Assembly (NCBI RefSeq): GCF_041596335.1
Contig: NZ_JBFHIT010000014.1
Coordinates: 18,602 to 82,601, forward strand
From: Mangrovibacterium sp041596335
GTDB lineage: Bacteria > Bacteroidota > Bacteroidia > Bacteroidales > Prolixibacteraceae
Length of the DNA stretch: 64,000 bases
Direction of reading: 5' to 3'
Below the pieces are notes generated by a model, which saw only the letters and a program-made list of their open reading frames with translations, was not told where the DNA came from and made no database searches. Shown in pieces: positions 45,801 through 54,958 of the stretch (positions are counted from its first letter, which is position 1; the number at the start of each line of letters is the position of its first letter). The position numbers were made by a program, and so were the translations under genes.

Positions 45801-48800
45801 AGGCGGCCAACATCGAATATATTTCCTTTTGGGTGATGGATCCTTTCGTGACTAACGATGACGGAACAGCCACGGGAGGAGATTTATATTTCAATTTGGG
45901 CGATGTGTCGGAAGATGTGCTGAAAGATTCCTATAAATCGTTTGAAAATGGTCTTCCGGAGTCAGCTTTGGTCGCCGACGTGGATACAACCGTTTGGGGA
46001 CGGGTTTCAACCGATACCCAGCTTACAACCTCTTTTGTTAGTGATGATGAAACTATATTGAATCAGGACGTTGGTTTCGACGGGCTGTCGGATTCCGACG
46101 AGCAGAGTTTTCATAGTGACTATCTGTCCAGTGTACAGAATGTTACAAGCCAGTCGGCCTATGAGGCGATTGCAGCGGATCCGGCAGCTGATGACTATCA
46201 CTATTTTCGGGGAAGCGATTACGATGAAGATGAAGTTAGCATTCTGGATCGATACAAAAAATACAACGGTCCGGAAGGGAATTCAGTTCCGGCGTCGTAT
46301 TCTCCCGAGTCGTACTCCACATCAGCCTCAACAACTCCAAACTGCGAGGATTTGAACAGCGATAATACCTTGAGCGAGTCGGAAAGCTATTACCAGTATC
46401 ATATTAGTCTGAGGCCGGAAGATATGGTGGTTGGCGAAAATAACATTGCCGATATGCAGACCGTTACTGTTGAACTTGCGAATGGTGAAGAGAGCGATGT
46501 AAAATGGTATCAATTCAAGATTCCGGTCGATTCGCCGGACGATGTGTTCGGCGATGGAGCCGATTTTTCGTCCATACGTTTTATTCGGATGTTTATGCGG
46601 GGGTTCGAAGAGCCCATGTTTTTACGTTTTGCTACGCTCGATCTGGTACGGGCCGAATGGCGGGAGTATTCTGATGATCTGGAGGAAAACAGTACCACGT
46701 CGGGAACCAATACCACATTTGAATTGTCGGCAGTGAATATCGAAGAGAACAGTCAAAAGGAACCGGTCAACTATATTCTGCCACCCGATATCGACAGGGA
46801 GGTTGACTACAGCAGTTCGTACCTGATTGAAGAAGATGAGCAATCGTTGTTGTTGAAAGTAGAGGAATTGGAGCAAGGTGATTCCCGCGCGGCTTACAAG
46901 AATATCGATATGGATTTCAGATCGTACGAACGCTTAAAACTGGAGGTTCATGCCGAGGCGATTGAAGGCGCTGACCTCGATGACGGAGATTTGTATTTTT
47001 TTATTCGCCTGGGTTCCGATTACAACGACAACTATTACGAGTATGAACTTCCGTTGCAGCTAACGCCCGCGGGAACTTACGACGACGATATTGAGGCTGA
47101 TCGGTACACCGTTTGGCCCGATGCAAACCGGATTAATGTTGCGTTTTCCGTGTTTACAGATGCAAAGCTGGACCGAAATTCAGCGATGAGTGAAAGTGGT
47201 TCGAGTTTATTGCTTTCCGATGTGTACGAAGTGACACATGAAGACTGGAATGACGGCACTAACCTGGTGAAAATTAAAGGGAGTCCGAACCTTGGAGACG
47301 TGCAGGTAATGATGCTTGGAATTCGACATAAGACATCGAGTTTGCAGACTTTAGCCAAATCAGTTGAAGTATGGGTGGATGAGCTTCGGTTGAGCGGATA
47401 TGAGGACCAGGGAGGATGGGCAGCCACCGTGAGAAGTACCGTGAAGTTGGCTGATTTTGGTACCGTGACTTTTGCGGGCAGCCATACTTCTGCCGGTTTT
47501 GGCAGTATTGATGAGAGTATCAGCGAACGGTCGACTGACGATGTAAGTACCTACGATATTACCGGTAACTTTGAAATGGGTAAGTTCTTTCCTTCAACTG
47601 CACAAGTGAAAATCCCGGTTTTTTTCAGCCTTTCAAAAAGCGTGAGTAATCCGTACTACAACCCGCTCGATCCGGATGTGACCATGTCGGAAACCCTGGC
47701 AAATGCCAGCTCCGAGTCGGAACGAGACTCGCTGACGAACCTGATGCAAACCTATTCACAATCATCAAGCATTATTCTGAATAATGTAAAAGTGGACAAA
47801 AAACTTCGAAAGGATAAAACCAGCCTGATCGATCCGGCCAACTTTTCCATGTCTTTTTCATACAGTAAACAACAGAGTGGGGATGTTTATACGGAATACG
47901 ATATCGAAAAGTACTATCGGTTTATATTGAGTTATTCCTATAATAACCGTCCGAAAGTATACGAGCCGTTTAAAAACATAGGACTGTTGAAGGGCAATGC
48001 CTTCAACTTAATACGCGATTTCAACCTTTCGCTAATGCCAACCCAGATTTCCTATGTCAACAGCCTCTACCGTTACTACAACGAAACACAAACCAGAGAT
48101 GTCACTGACACGGATATTGAGATTCCGGTTACAGTTGACAAAGATTTCTTATGGGTCAGGGATTTTAGCCTGAAGTACAACCTGACGAAATCACTGACAG
48201 TCAGTTTCTCATCGGAGGGAACTGCCCGGATCGATGAGCCCGACGGGGTGATCGATCAATCTGATGACGACTACCAGCAGAAAAAGGACTCCATTCTCTC
48301 AAACCTGCTGAGTCTGGGAAGACCGATTCTGTACAATCATGTTTTGAATGCGACTTATCAACTGCCGCTAAACAAAATTGGGCTGCTGGATTGGACCAAT
48401 GTAACAGCACGCTATCAGGCCGGTTACGACTGGACAGCCGGCTCGGTGACCGACGAATCGGTTGAACTGGGGAATGAAATTGAAAACACCCGGGTGATAC
48501 AGGGGAATGGGCAGCTGAACCTGACCACGCTATATAATAAGTCGCAGTTCTTAAAGTCAGTTAATCAGCGATTTGGAACGGGGGTTAAGACCGGTCGGAG
48601 CTCAAGTGCCCGGACAAAAGCCGCAGAAAGCAGGCAAAATCAATCTGCCGGTGTCCGGGTTCGGGAGGTTTCGTACAAGGATAAGAAGGTGCAGATTCTG
48701 GCCGGCAAGGAAACCGTAATTACCCACGACCTGAAGACCCGCGATGTGCAGCTAAAGGTTTTTGATGAGGATGGAAAGCAAGTGCGCGTTGTAACCAAAA

Positions 48801-50359
48801 TTCTTGACGATAGCCGGCTTAGTTTTGAGAGCCGAAAAACGATTGAAAAGGCACTGGTGGAAATTAGCGGAAAGCGCCAACTTAAAACCAATTGGATCTA
48901 TAACGCGGCTCAATACTCGGCACGAACGGCAATGATGGTGAAAAGCTTCACGATGACCTATGCTTCTTCGGATGGAACAGTTCTGCCGGGGTTTATGCCG
49001 GAGCCTTCCGTTTTCGGTATGGGTCGTTATGATCCTGATCCTTCCATGTTCGGCGAAATTGCATCTACCAACGCGCCGGGGCTTCCGTTCCTTTTCGGGT
49101 ATCAGGATGAAGATTTTGCCCGCAAGGCGGCGCTGAAAGGATGGCTGACGAAGGACACCTCCCTCAATTCTCCTTATTTAATGAATCATAACGAGGCGTG
49201 GAGCTTTCAGGCGAACTTGGTTCCTATTCCTAATTTGAGTGTGAATCTGAGCGGAAGTCGATCGTTTTCAGAGAACTCAAGTGAGTATTATTTATACGAT
49301 TCTGAAGCTGATGTATTCAATGCATCGAGTCGAACCTTGAGCGGAAACTTCACCATGTCGGTCAATACCTGGAGAACCGCTTTCGAGAAAATCGGCGATG
49401 CCAATGTGGAGACGCCAAAAGCCTATCAAAATATGCTGGATTACCGGGAGACCATCGCCAGAAGATTGGCAGCCCGTCGGGTTTCAAACGCTGCAGCCGG
49501 CTATAACCCGGAGGGAAACAACCCCGAAACCGAATTCCCCTGGGGATATGGATCGACTTCGCAGGATGTGTTGATCCCGGCATTTATCGCTGCTTATACG
49601 GGGCAGTCGCCCGACAAAGTGTCGCTCAACCCGTTCCCCTCTCTGAAATACCTGCGCCCAAACTGGCGGATTAGCTACGATGGCATGGTGTCGAAAATAA
49701 AAGGACTGAACCGGATTGCCAAGTCAATTAGCCTGAGTCATTCCTACCGCTCTTCTTACAACATCGGAAGCTATACCACCAACCTCGACTATGATGACAG
49801 CGAATATGGTGATGGCTGGAGCTACGCAACCAGCAGCTCGACCGGCAATTTTATCTCCCAATACGATATTACGTCCGTGAGTATAACCGAACAACTTAGC
49901 CCGCTGATCAATCTGGACATTACCTGGCTGAATAACTTGTCGACGAATATTGAGATAAACCGAACCCGAAATCTTACGCTGAGTTTCTCAACCGATCAGC
50001 TGACCGAGATTTTGAGTAATGAGGTCTCTGTGGGAGTTGGATATCGCTTTCCGCGTATGGACTTGATTATTAAATCGAAGGGCGGGCAGAAAGCCTACTC
50101 AAACGACCTGAATCTCTCATTTGATCTATCCTTTAAGAAAAACAAAACCGTTCTGCGAGATATTGCAGAAGAAGACGACCAGTTGTCGTCGGGACAGAAT
50201 ATGGTCACGTTGAAATCGACCGCAGATTATCAGCTGAGCGATCGGTTTCAGCTAAAAATGTACTACGATAGAGTCGTTAATAATCCGTTTACATCAAGTT
50301 CTTATCCCAGTTCAACATCCAGTTTCGGACTTAGTTTCCGTTTCACACTCACTCAGTAA
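42821..50359 (+). CDS. sprA: SprA/Sov type IX secretion outer-membrane translocon, copy 2
   Basis: 2512 aa from the TTG at 42821 (2513 from the GTG at 42818), tandem paralogue of copy 1. It aligns end to end with few gaps, by eye about two thirds to three quarters identical. Shared blocks are GEAFNKIFGGNTIDIQAQG, SAITINKIEVWVTNKSG and the barrel end SSSFGLSFRFTLTQ. The signal peptide (MKTIGRVSS...GVLAIASTS) differs from copy 1. The start context (AAGGAG, then TTGAAAACA) is conserved between the copies. It is intact, with no frameshift or internal stop, so it is probably functional. It might accept a different plug, cargo or condition from copy 1, which is inference. Its 467-base upstream gap suggests separate control. 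Confidence 0.94.
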   Translation: MKTIGRVSSVAMVLKGVLAIASTSIVAGYSAVRPDVQVVPPDSIQRVSDGIDTTGVLIYPFDDEPEFDYSDSTQQSALFLKKPSNIKTVVEYDPVSGQYIMTEKIGNIVYRLPRVMSLEEYVRYSMQSSIRNYWRSKSGEQQGEERRKMIPSLTVSGEAFNKIFGGNTIDIQAQGFVDVSFGYQMYEVENPSLSESQRKVPSFDFSQTIQMNVTGKIGDKLNMQVNYNTDATFDFENKMKLEYSGDEDEIIKKVEAGNVSLPLEGTLITGGTNLFGVRTDMQFGKLTMSTVLSQSKGETKTIQVEGGAQTTSFEIDASDYESNKHFFVSQYFRDTYDNALKNMPVVNSAITINKIEVWVTNKSGSYTSSRNILALMDLGEHDDNIYNSVPSFREVSGAIYPESVYPQNDANEMYTVLTEQYSDIRMVSSITKTMSAFSSYGFKSGKDYEKVQQARQLSSSEYTVNTNLGYISLSSALNSDDVLAVAYNYTANGETYQVGEFAADVTSPDVLVVKLLKGTSFTPQLPTWDLMMKNVYSLNAYSLSSDDFVLNVTVLNDSTGSYVNYLPASNLAGRTLLSVLNLDNLDSNLDDGSNGVFDFVDGITVQAEKGRIVFPCLEPFGSYLTDQITSSTYKEKYGYQSLYDTTKTYAKLDAEHDKYKLKGTYSGSSSSEISLGTFNLVQGSVTVTSGGVTLTEYVDYTVDYTLGRVKIINPTYLDSSSSLQISVESEDLYSVQMKTLLGTHLNYAFSDNFNIGATALYLNESPISEKVDYGSEPVSNAMFGLDLNYTTKSQFLTKLVDKLPFIETKEESSVAVQAEVAKLIVGESGATDGTVYIDDFESSETDISLSSRQSWVLASTPQEQSDLFPEGNLYDDLAYGYNRARFSWYNIDPLFLSNGSLTPSHIKKDTDQQSDHRVRQVYVEEIYPDKELDVGESTVLTVLNVAFYPSERGPYNFDLNSSPYSAGIDSDGALVEPTTRWGGIMREITTTDFEAANIEYISFWVMDPFVTNDDGTATGGDLYFNLGDVSEDVLKDSYKSFENGLPESALVADVDTTVWGRVSTDTQLTTSFVSDDETILNQDVGFDGLSDSDEQSFHSDYLSSVQNVTSQSAYEAIAADPAADDYHYFRGSDYDEDEVSILDRYKKYNGPEGNSVPASYSPESYSTSASTTPNCEDLNSDNTLSESESYYQYHISLRPEDMVVGENNIADMQTVTVELANGEESDVKWYQFKIPVDSPDDVFGDGADFSSIRFIRMFMRGFEEPMFLRFATLDLVRAEWREYSDDLEENSTTSGTNTTFELSAVNIEENSQKEPVNYILPPDIDREVDYSSSYLIEEDEQSLLLKVEELEQGDSRAAYKNIDMDFRSYERLKLEVHAEAIEGADLDDGDLYFFIRLGSDYNDNYYEYELPLQLTPAGTYDDDIEADRYTVWPDANRINVAFSVFTDAKLDRNSAMSESGSSLLLSDVYEVTHEDWNDGTNLVKIKGSPNLGDVQVMMLGIRHKTSSLQTLAKSVEVWVDELRLSGYEDQGGWAATVRSTVKLADFGTVTFAGSHTSAGFGSIDESISERSTDDVSTYDITGNFEMGKFFPSTAQVKIPVFFSLSKSVSNPYYNPLDPDVTMSETLANASSESERDSLTNLMQTYSQSSSIILNNVKVDKKLRKDKTSLIDPANFSMSFSYSKQQSGDVYTEYDIEKYYRFILSYSYNNRPKVYEPFKNIGLLKGNAFNLIRDFNLSLMPTQISYVNSLYRYYNETQTRDVTDTDIEIPVTVDKDFLWVRDFSLKYNLTKSLTVSFSSEGTARIDEPDGVIDQSDDDYQQKKDSILSNLLSLGRPILYNHVLNATYQLPLNKIGLLDWTNVTARYQAGYDWTAGSVTDESVELGNEIENTRVIQGNGQLNLTTLYNKSQFLKSVNQRFGTGVKTGRSSSARTKAAESRQNQSAGVRVREVSYKDKKVQILAGKETVITHDLKTRDVQLKVFDEDGKQVRVVTKILDDSRLSFESRKTIEKALVEISGKRQLKTNWIYNAAQYSARTAMMVKSFTMTYASSDGTVLPGFMPEPSVFGMGRYDPDPSMFGEIASTNAPGLPFLFGYQDEDFARKAALKGWLTKDTSLNSPYLMNHNEAWSFQANLVPIPNLSVNLSGSRSFSENSSEYYLYDSEADVFNASSRTLSGNFTMSVNTWRTAFEKIGDANVETPKAYQNMLDYRETIARRLAARRVSNAAAGYNPEGNNPETEFPWGYGSTSQDVLIPAFIAAYTGQSPDKVSLNPFPSLKYLRPNWRISYDGMVSKIKGLNRIAKSISLSHSYRSSYNIGSYTTNLDYDDSEYGDGWSYATSSSTGNFISQYDITSVSITEQLSPLINLDITWLNNLSTNIEINRTRNLTLSFSTDQLTEILSNEVSVGVGYRFPRMDLIIKSKGGQKAYSNDLNLSFDLSFKKNKTVLRDIAEEDDQLSSGQNMVTLKSTADYQLSDRFQLKMYYDRVVNNPFTSSSYPSSTSSFGLSFRFTLTQ

Positions 50360-50514
50360 GGTCTACACCAAGCCTGTTCATCCCTGGGTGAAATTCCATT
50401 CAGGAAGACTGGCATGTTGCCTTGAGATTTGGGTTTCGTATTTTCAATTGGCGCAGCTGCTGAACCGTACTCGCGATCCATTTTATTTTTAAGACCTCAC
50501 GCCGTGTCTTCATC

Positions 50515-50546
50515 TTTGGCATGTCGTCAAATTAAGTGTAATTTTG
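50515..50546 (+). promoter_or_regulatory. Full promoter of the U32-family gene
   Basis: TTTG (50515-50518), 20 bases, then TAATTTTG (50539-50546) matches the Bacteroidota TTG-N17-23-TAnnTTTG promoter. The ATG at 50566 follows 19 bases later. The best-matching promoter in the window. Confidence 0.75.
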
Positions 50547-50565
50547 TGGTCGATTTACTAGAAAA

Positions 50566-51825
50566 ATGGAAAGACGAGAAATAGAAATTATGGCGCCGGT
50601 TGGTTCGTACGAATCATTGGCAGCAGCGATTCAGGCAGGTGCCGGGTCGGTTTATTTTGGAGTGGAAGGGCTGAACATGCGTTCTCGGTCGTCAAACAAT
50701 TTTACGCTGGTCGACCTGAGAGCGATTGCTGAGAAAGCACATCGTCATGGGGTGAAAACCTATCTGACGGTGAATACGATTATTTTTGATCATGAACTTG
50801 ATAAACTGCACGATACCATTCGGGCGGCAAAAGAAGCGGGAATTTCGGCGATTATTGCCAGTGATATTTCGGCGATCCTGTTTGCCCGGTCCATTGGCGT
50901 TGAGGTGCATATTTCAACCCAGGTTAATATTACCAATATTGAAGCCGTGAAGTTTTACGCGCAGTTTGCCGACGTGGTGGTGCTGGCTCGTGAAATGGAT
51001 ATGGAAAAGGTTACTGAAATTAGCCGCCAAATCAAAGCTCAGGATATTCGCGGCCCCAAAGGCGAGCTGGTGCAGCTCGAAATGTTTGTTCACGGAGCGC
51101 TGTGTATGGCTGTTTCCGGGAAATGTTACCTCAGCCTGCACGAGATGAACAGCTCGGCTAACCGCGGAAGTTGTATGCAAACCTGCCGCCGCGCCTACAC
51201 CGTAACGGATAAGGAAACCGGAGCCGAGTTGGAAGTCGACAACGAATATATCATGTCGCCGAAAGATTTAAAAACCATTCATTTTCTAAATAAACTGCTC
51301 GATGCCGGTGTTTCGGTCTTAAAAGTTGAAGGGCGGGCCCGGGCCCCGGAGTATGTGAAAACCGTTGTGGAATGTTACCGCGAAGCTGTTGATGCCTACT
51401 TTAGCGGAGAATTTACCGACGAACGAATTGCCCAATGGGATTCGCGATTGAATACCGTTTTTAACCGCGGATTTTGGGATGGCTACTATTTGGGACAGCG
51501 ACTTGGCGAATGGAGCAAAAACTACGGATCATTGGCTACCGAGCGCAAAGTGTATCTGGGCAAAGGCATGAATTATTTCCCGAACATTGGCGTTGCCGAA
51601 TTTAAAATGGAAACAGGAACGCTCAGGGTTGGCGATAAAATATTGGTTACCGGGCCCAGCACCGGCGTTGTTGAACTAACCGTCGATGAAATTCGGGTGG
51701 ACTTGAAACCAGTTGACGAAACCCAAAAAGGCGAGTTGTTTTCGGTGAAACTGCCGGAAAAAATTCGTCGGTCGGATAAACTGTATAAAATTGTGTCGGC
51801 CAGCGAAGTGAAACATCGAAAGTAG
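50566..51825 (+). CDS. Peptidase U32-family protein (TrhP/YegQ-like)
   Basis: 419 aa. The N-terminal barrel starts EIMAPVGSYESLAAAIQAGAGSVYFGV, the typical U32 opening. The family signature region is EMFVHGALCMAVSGKCYLS...NRGSCMQTCRRAY, with four cysteines that in studied U32 proteins bind an iron-sulfur cluster. SPKDLKTIHFLNKLLDAGVSVLKVEGR follows. U32 members include tRNA hydroxylation factor TrhP (5-hydroxyuridine at U34) and UbiU/V; the length and sequence style fit TrhP best. True peptidase activity is doubtful. No gene for ubiquinone synthesis is present, which argues against UbiU/V. Confidence 0.88.
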   Translation: MERREIEIMAPVGSYESLAAAIQAGAGSVYFGVEGLNMRSRSSNNFTLVDLRAIAEKAHRHGVKTYLTVNTIIFDHELDKLHDTIRAAKEAGISAIIASDISAILFARSIGVEVHISTQVNITNIEAVKFYAQFADVVVLAREMDMEKVTEISRQIKAQDIRGPKGELVQLEMFVHGALCMAVSGKCYLSLHEMNSSANRGSCMQTCRRAYTVTDKETGAELEVDNEYIMSPKDLKTIHFLNKLLDAGVSVLKVEGRARAPEYVKTVVECYREAVDAYFSGEFTDERIAQWDSRLNTVFNRGFWDGYYLGQRLGEWSKNYGSLATERKVYLGKGMNYFPNIGVAEFKMETGTLRVGDKILVTGPSTGVVELTVDEIRVDLKPVDETQKGELFSVKLPEKIRRSDKLYKIVSASEVKHRK

Positions 51826-51949
51826 CTCCACCCAAGTTGGTCGACAATCAGTCGGTGGTTGTCGGTTTTTAGTTTGTTCGGGTAAGCAAATTGCTTCAGA
51901 TGGCAGCTTTCTTTTTGAAAGGGCGTCAAAATCATTTTAATAATCTTTC

Positions 51950-51957
51950 TATTTTTG
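51950..51957 (+). promoter_or_regulatory. Possible -7 promoter element of the 917-aa gene
   Basis: TATTTTTG fits TAnnTTTG, 16 bases before the ATG at 51974. No well-spaced -33 element; the T-rich context lowers confidence. Confidence 0.42.
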
Positions 51958-51973
51958 AGCAAAACCTATTGGT

Positions 51974-54727
51974 ATGCGTAAGTTTATTCTTCCTCTTCTT
52001 CTGATTTTAATTGTTGTATTTGGGGCGGTTTGGTATTTTACCATCCGCGAAACCACCAGCTATTCCGAGAATTCTGCTTTTCAGGCCATCCCGCTTAAAA
52101 CACCATTGGTTGTGGAGATTCCCGAGTTAGGCTCGCTGGTCGAAGATCTGCAATCGAACAACGAACTTGTGGTGGAATTGCGCTCAGTAGACTGGCTGAA
52201 ATCGTTTTGGAATGATGCAACTCAACTGGAGAGCCTTATGGCCGCAAACGAGGATCTTCGGGAGGCTATTCAATCAAAATCGGTTTTAATCGCGTTCAAC
52301 CCGGAAGGGAAGAATGATATCGGCGCCTTGTTTGCATTTAGCTTGGAAAACCGAGCAGAACGCCAGGCGATGATTGGTTTCTTTGAAGGACAACAGCAGG
52401 AATCCGGTGGTAAGCTGACGCAGCGAATGTACGATGGACAGGAGGTTTATCAGTATCGGATTAACGGGCAGGAATACTTTTTTTCGGAGTCGAAAGGGAT
52501 TTTCCTGTTCAGCCGGAATGCCATTTTTGTTGAAGAAGCCATTCGGCAAATTAGCAGCGAGAACTTGTTGAGTCAGGAGCAATTTCAAAAGCTGTACTCA
52601 ACCGTAAGTAGCAGCTCCGATTTCAACGTTTTTATCAATCATAAAAAACTCTCGATTTTACTCGACAAACTGTTGACACCCGACTTTCGGACGGTGGCGC
52701 GCCAGTTTGCAAACTTTGCTGATTGGAGCGAGTTGGATGTTATTTTGAAGAAAAACGAACTGCTGCTGAATGGATTTAGCTTTTCGGGCAACACAGCGGA
52801 TAATTACCTGAGTGTGCTGCGTAAACAGGAGGGCCAGCGTTTTTCGATCGACGAAGCCCTTTCGGCGAACACCAGTTTGTTTGTAAACCTGAATCTTCAG
52901 AATTTCAAGGATTTTCAGGACGATTATGAGGAGTTTCTGAAGAAGCAGGGGAGTAGCTTTTATAACCGCGATACGCGACTGACAATTGTTGAGCGCCAGG
53001 GAAAGAAAAAGCTCATTCCGCTATTCGAAGAGATTTCGGATGATGATTTTGCCTTGGCATTTGGTTCGGTGCTGCAAAACGAACCGACACAAAACCGTTT
53101 CTTCATTGCGAAAGTGAAAAGTCGGACACTGGCTCAAGAGGCTATGTTGCCTGTTCTGGAGAACTTTGCCAAAGGAGCTAAAAAAACACTTCAGGATACT
53201 CAAACTGAATATAAACTGCAGGAAGATCGGGTTTTTAACATCTATGAGTTTCCAATTCCTGACCTGGCTGAATTGCTGTTTGGAGAGGTTTTTTCGGCTG
53301 TGAGTTGTAATTATTGCTGTTTTTACGATAATTACCTCATTTTTTCCGATAATGAAACTGCGCTGAAAAGTTACATTCACGATCTGGTTTTGTCGGAAAC
53401 CTTGGAGAGAGATGTTCCTTTCCAGAAGTTCAATCAGCAAATGGCCAGCCGTTCCAGCTGCTATTTTTACCTGAATGTTTCACGAATTTTCAACCTTCAC
53501 AGCTATTATTTGAACGAGGAAACCGTTTCGGCGATTAAGAACAACGAACAGGTTTTGCGTAAGTTTTACGGACTCGGTTGGCAAATCTCCAGCAACTCGG
53601 GCGAATTGCTGAACAACCTTTATTTGCGTTTCGATCCGATATTGAAGGAGGAGCCGCAAACGGTTTGGCAAAGTAAGCTGGATACTACAATTTCCGGCAA
53701 GCCACAGCTTGTTACCAATCACAACGACCGACAGAATAAGGAGGTCATTGTGCAGGACAATAACAACAATCTGTATCTGATTAATAAGGAAGGTGTACGA
53801 CTCTGGAAAATAAAGCTTTCGGGCAAGATTTTAGGCGATGTACATCAGGTCGATTATTACCGAAACGGAAAACTGCAATACCTTTTCAATACGCAAAGTC
53901 AGCTGTATCTGCTCGATCGAAATGGCAACCATGTGGCGAAGTTTCCGGTGAGTTTTCGTGCACCGGCAACCAATGGCGTCGCGGTGTTCGATTATGATGG
54001 TAACCGGAATTACCGCTTTTTTGTCGCTTGTGAGAATAAGCAGATCTATGCTTACGACCGCGATGGGAAAAGTGTGCAGGGGTGGAAAGCCGAAAATACG
54101 GATGGGCAGGTTACCGAACCGCTCAAGCATTTTCGGATTGAAGGGAAGGATTATCTGGTTTGTGCGGATCGTTACCGAACTTACATCCTGGACAGACAGG
54201 GTGATGTTCGTGTGAAGACCGAGAGTTTTGAACACTCCGGTAACGACCTTTACCTTGCGAAGGGCGGGCAGTATGCCTTGGCAACAACCGATGCTAAGGG
54301 GAAGGTTATTTTACAGTATTTCGACGGTAAAACAGAGACCCGGGATTTGGGCAGTTTTGGGGCCGGGCACTTTTTTGTAGCCGAGGATTTGAACAATGAT
54401 GGCAAAACCGATTTTATTTTGACTGACGGCAAGCAACTCGCAGCGTACTCAGACAGGGGAAAGGAATTGTTCGATCGCGATTTTTCAAGTCCGATCAGCA
54501 ACCGACCAAATATCTACACATTTACCAATAACGATAAAAAAATTGGGCTTGTTTGTCGCGACGAAAACCGGGTGTATTTGGTGAATGTGGACGGCAAGCT
54601 GTACGATGGTTTTTCGCTACAGGGCAATACCGATTTTAGCATAGGTTCTCTGGCTAGTGGTAATTCGTATTTTAACCTATTGGTTGGTAATGAGGATAAT
54701 AGTTTCTTTAATTATAAGGTAGACTAG
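51974..54727 (+). CDS. Membrane-anchored DUF3352-like protein with beta-propeller-type C-terminus
   Basis: 917 aa. One N-terminal helix (residues 4-24) anchors a large periplasmic part. Residues about 30-570 carry repeated alpha/beta sections with motifs (LLIAFNPEGKNDIGALFAF-like, LKKNELLLNGFSFSGNTADNYL) resembling DUF3352. From about 575 the chain is built of short beta repeats of PQQ/FG-GAP type (EVIVQDNNNNLYLINKEGVRLW, LFNTQSQLYLLDRNGN, AVFDYDGNRNYRFFVAC, AEDLNNDGKTDFILTDG). I cannot assign a function; scaffolding or envelope sensing is conceivable. It stands 148 bases after the U32 gene. Confidence 0.7.
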   Translation: MRKFILPLLLILIVVFGAVWYFTIRETTSYSENSAFQAIPLKTPLVVEIPELGSLVEDLQSNNELVVELRSVDWLKSFWNDATQLESLMAANEDLREAIQSKSVLIAFNPEGKNDIGALFAFSLENRAERQAMIGFFEGQQQESGGKLTQRMYDGQEVYQYRINGQEYFFSESKGIFLFSRNAIFVEEAIRQISSENLLSQEQFQKLYSTVSSSSDFNVFINHKKLSILLDKLLTPDFRTVARQFANFADWSELDVILKKNELLLNGFSFSGNTADNYLSVLRKQEGQRFSIDEALSANTSLFVNLNLQNFKDFQDDYEEFLKKQGSSFYNRDTRLTIVERQGKKKLIPLFEEISDDDFALAFGSVLQNEPTQNRFFIAKVKSRTLAQEAMLPVLENFAKGAKKTLQDTQTEYKLQEDRVFNIYEFPIPDLAELLFGEVFSAVSCNYCCFYDNYLIFSDNETALKSYIHDLVLSETLERDVPFQKFNQQMASRSSCYFYLNVSRIFNLHSYYLNEETVSAIKNNEQVLRKFYGLGWQISSNSGELLNNLYLRFDPILKEEPQTVWQSKLDTTISGKPQLVTNHNDRQNKEVIVQDNNNNLYLINKEGVRLWKIKLSGKILGDVHQVDYYRNGKLQYLFNTQSQLYLLDRNGNHVAKFPVSFRAPATNGVAVFDYDGNRNYRFFVACENKQIYAYDRDGKSVQGWKAENTDGQVTEPLKHFRIEGKDYLVCADRYRTYILDRQGDVRVKTESFEHSGNDLYLAKGGQYALATTDAKGKVILQYFDGKTETRDLGSFGAGHFFVAEDLNNDGKTDFILTDGKQLAAYSDRGKELFDRDFSSPISNRPNIYTFTNNDKKIGLVCRDENRVYLVNVDGKLYDGFSLQGNTDFSIGSLASGNSYFNLLVGNEDNSFFNYKVD

Positions 54728-54958
54728 GCGGATTCGGCGCTCTCCCAGTAGGGCCGAAGCTCCTGTTGTCCTTTGTCGGCCAACCGAATCAGTCGGTTGT
54801 GGCTAGGTGGCAGATCCAAGTCACGGTGGCCGGGAGGTGCTGTGAATGAGCTTCATTTTAAACAATCATAATTCAAAATTTCGTTGGTATTTTCATAACC
54901 CGGTTTATCGAAATTTCGTTTAAGGGAGGTAGAAGCCTTCACTAAATCGGGCTTAATC

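Noticed and set aside
34809..50359. Tandem sprA as an assembly duplication artefact
   Set aside because: The copies differ throughout at protein and DNA level; a collapsed or duplicated assembly would give near-identical copies.
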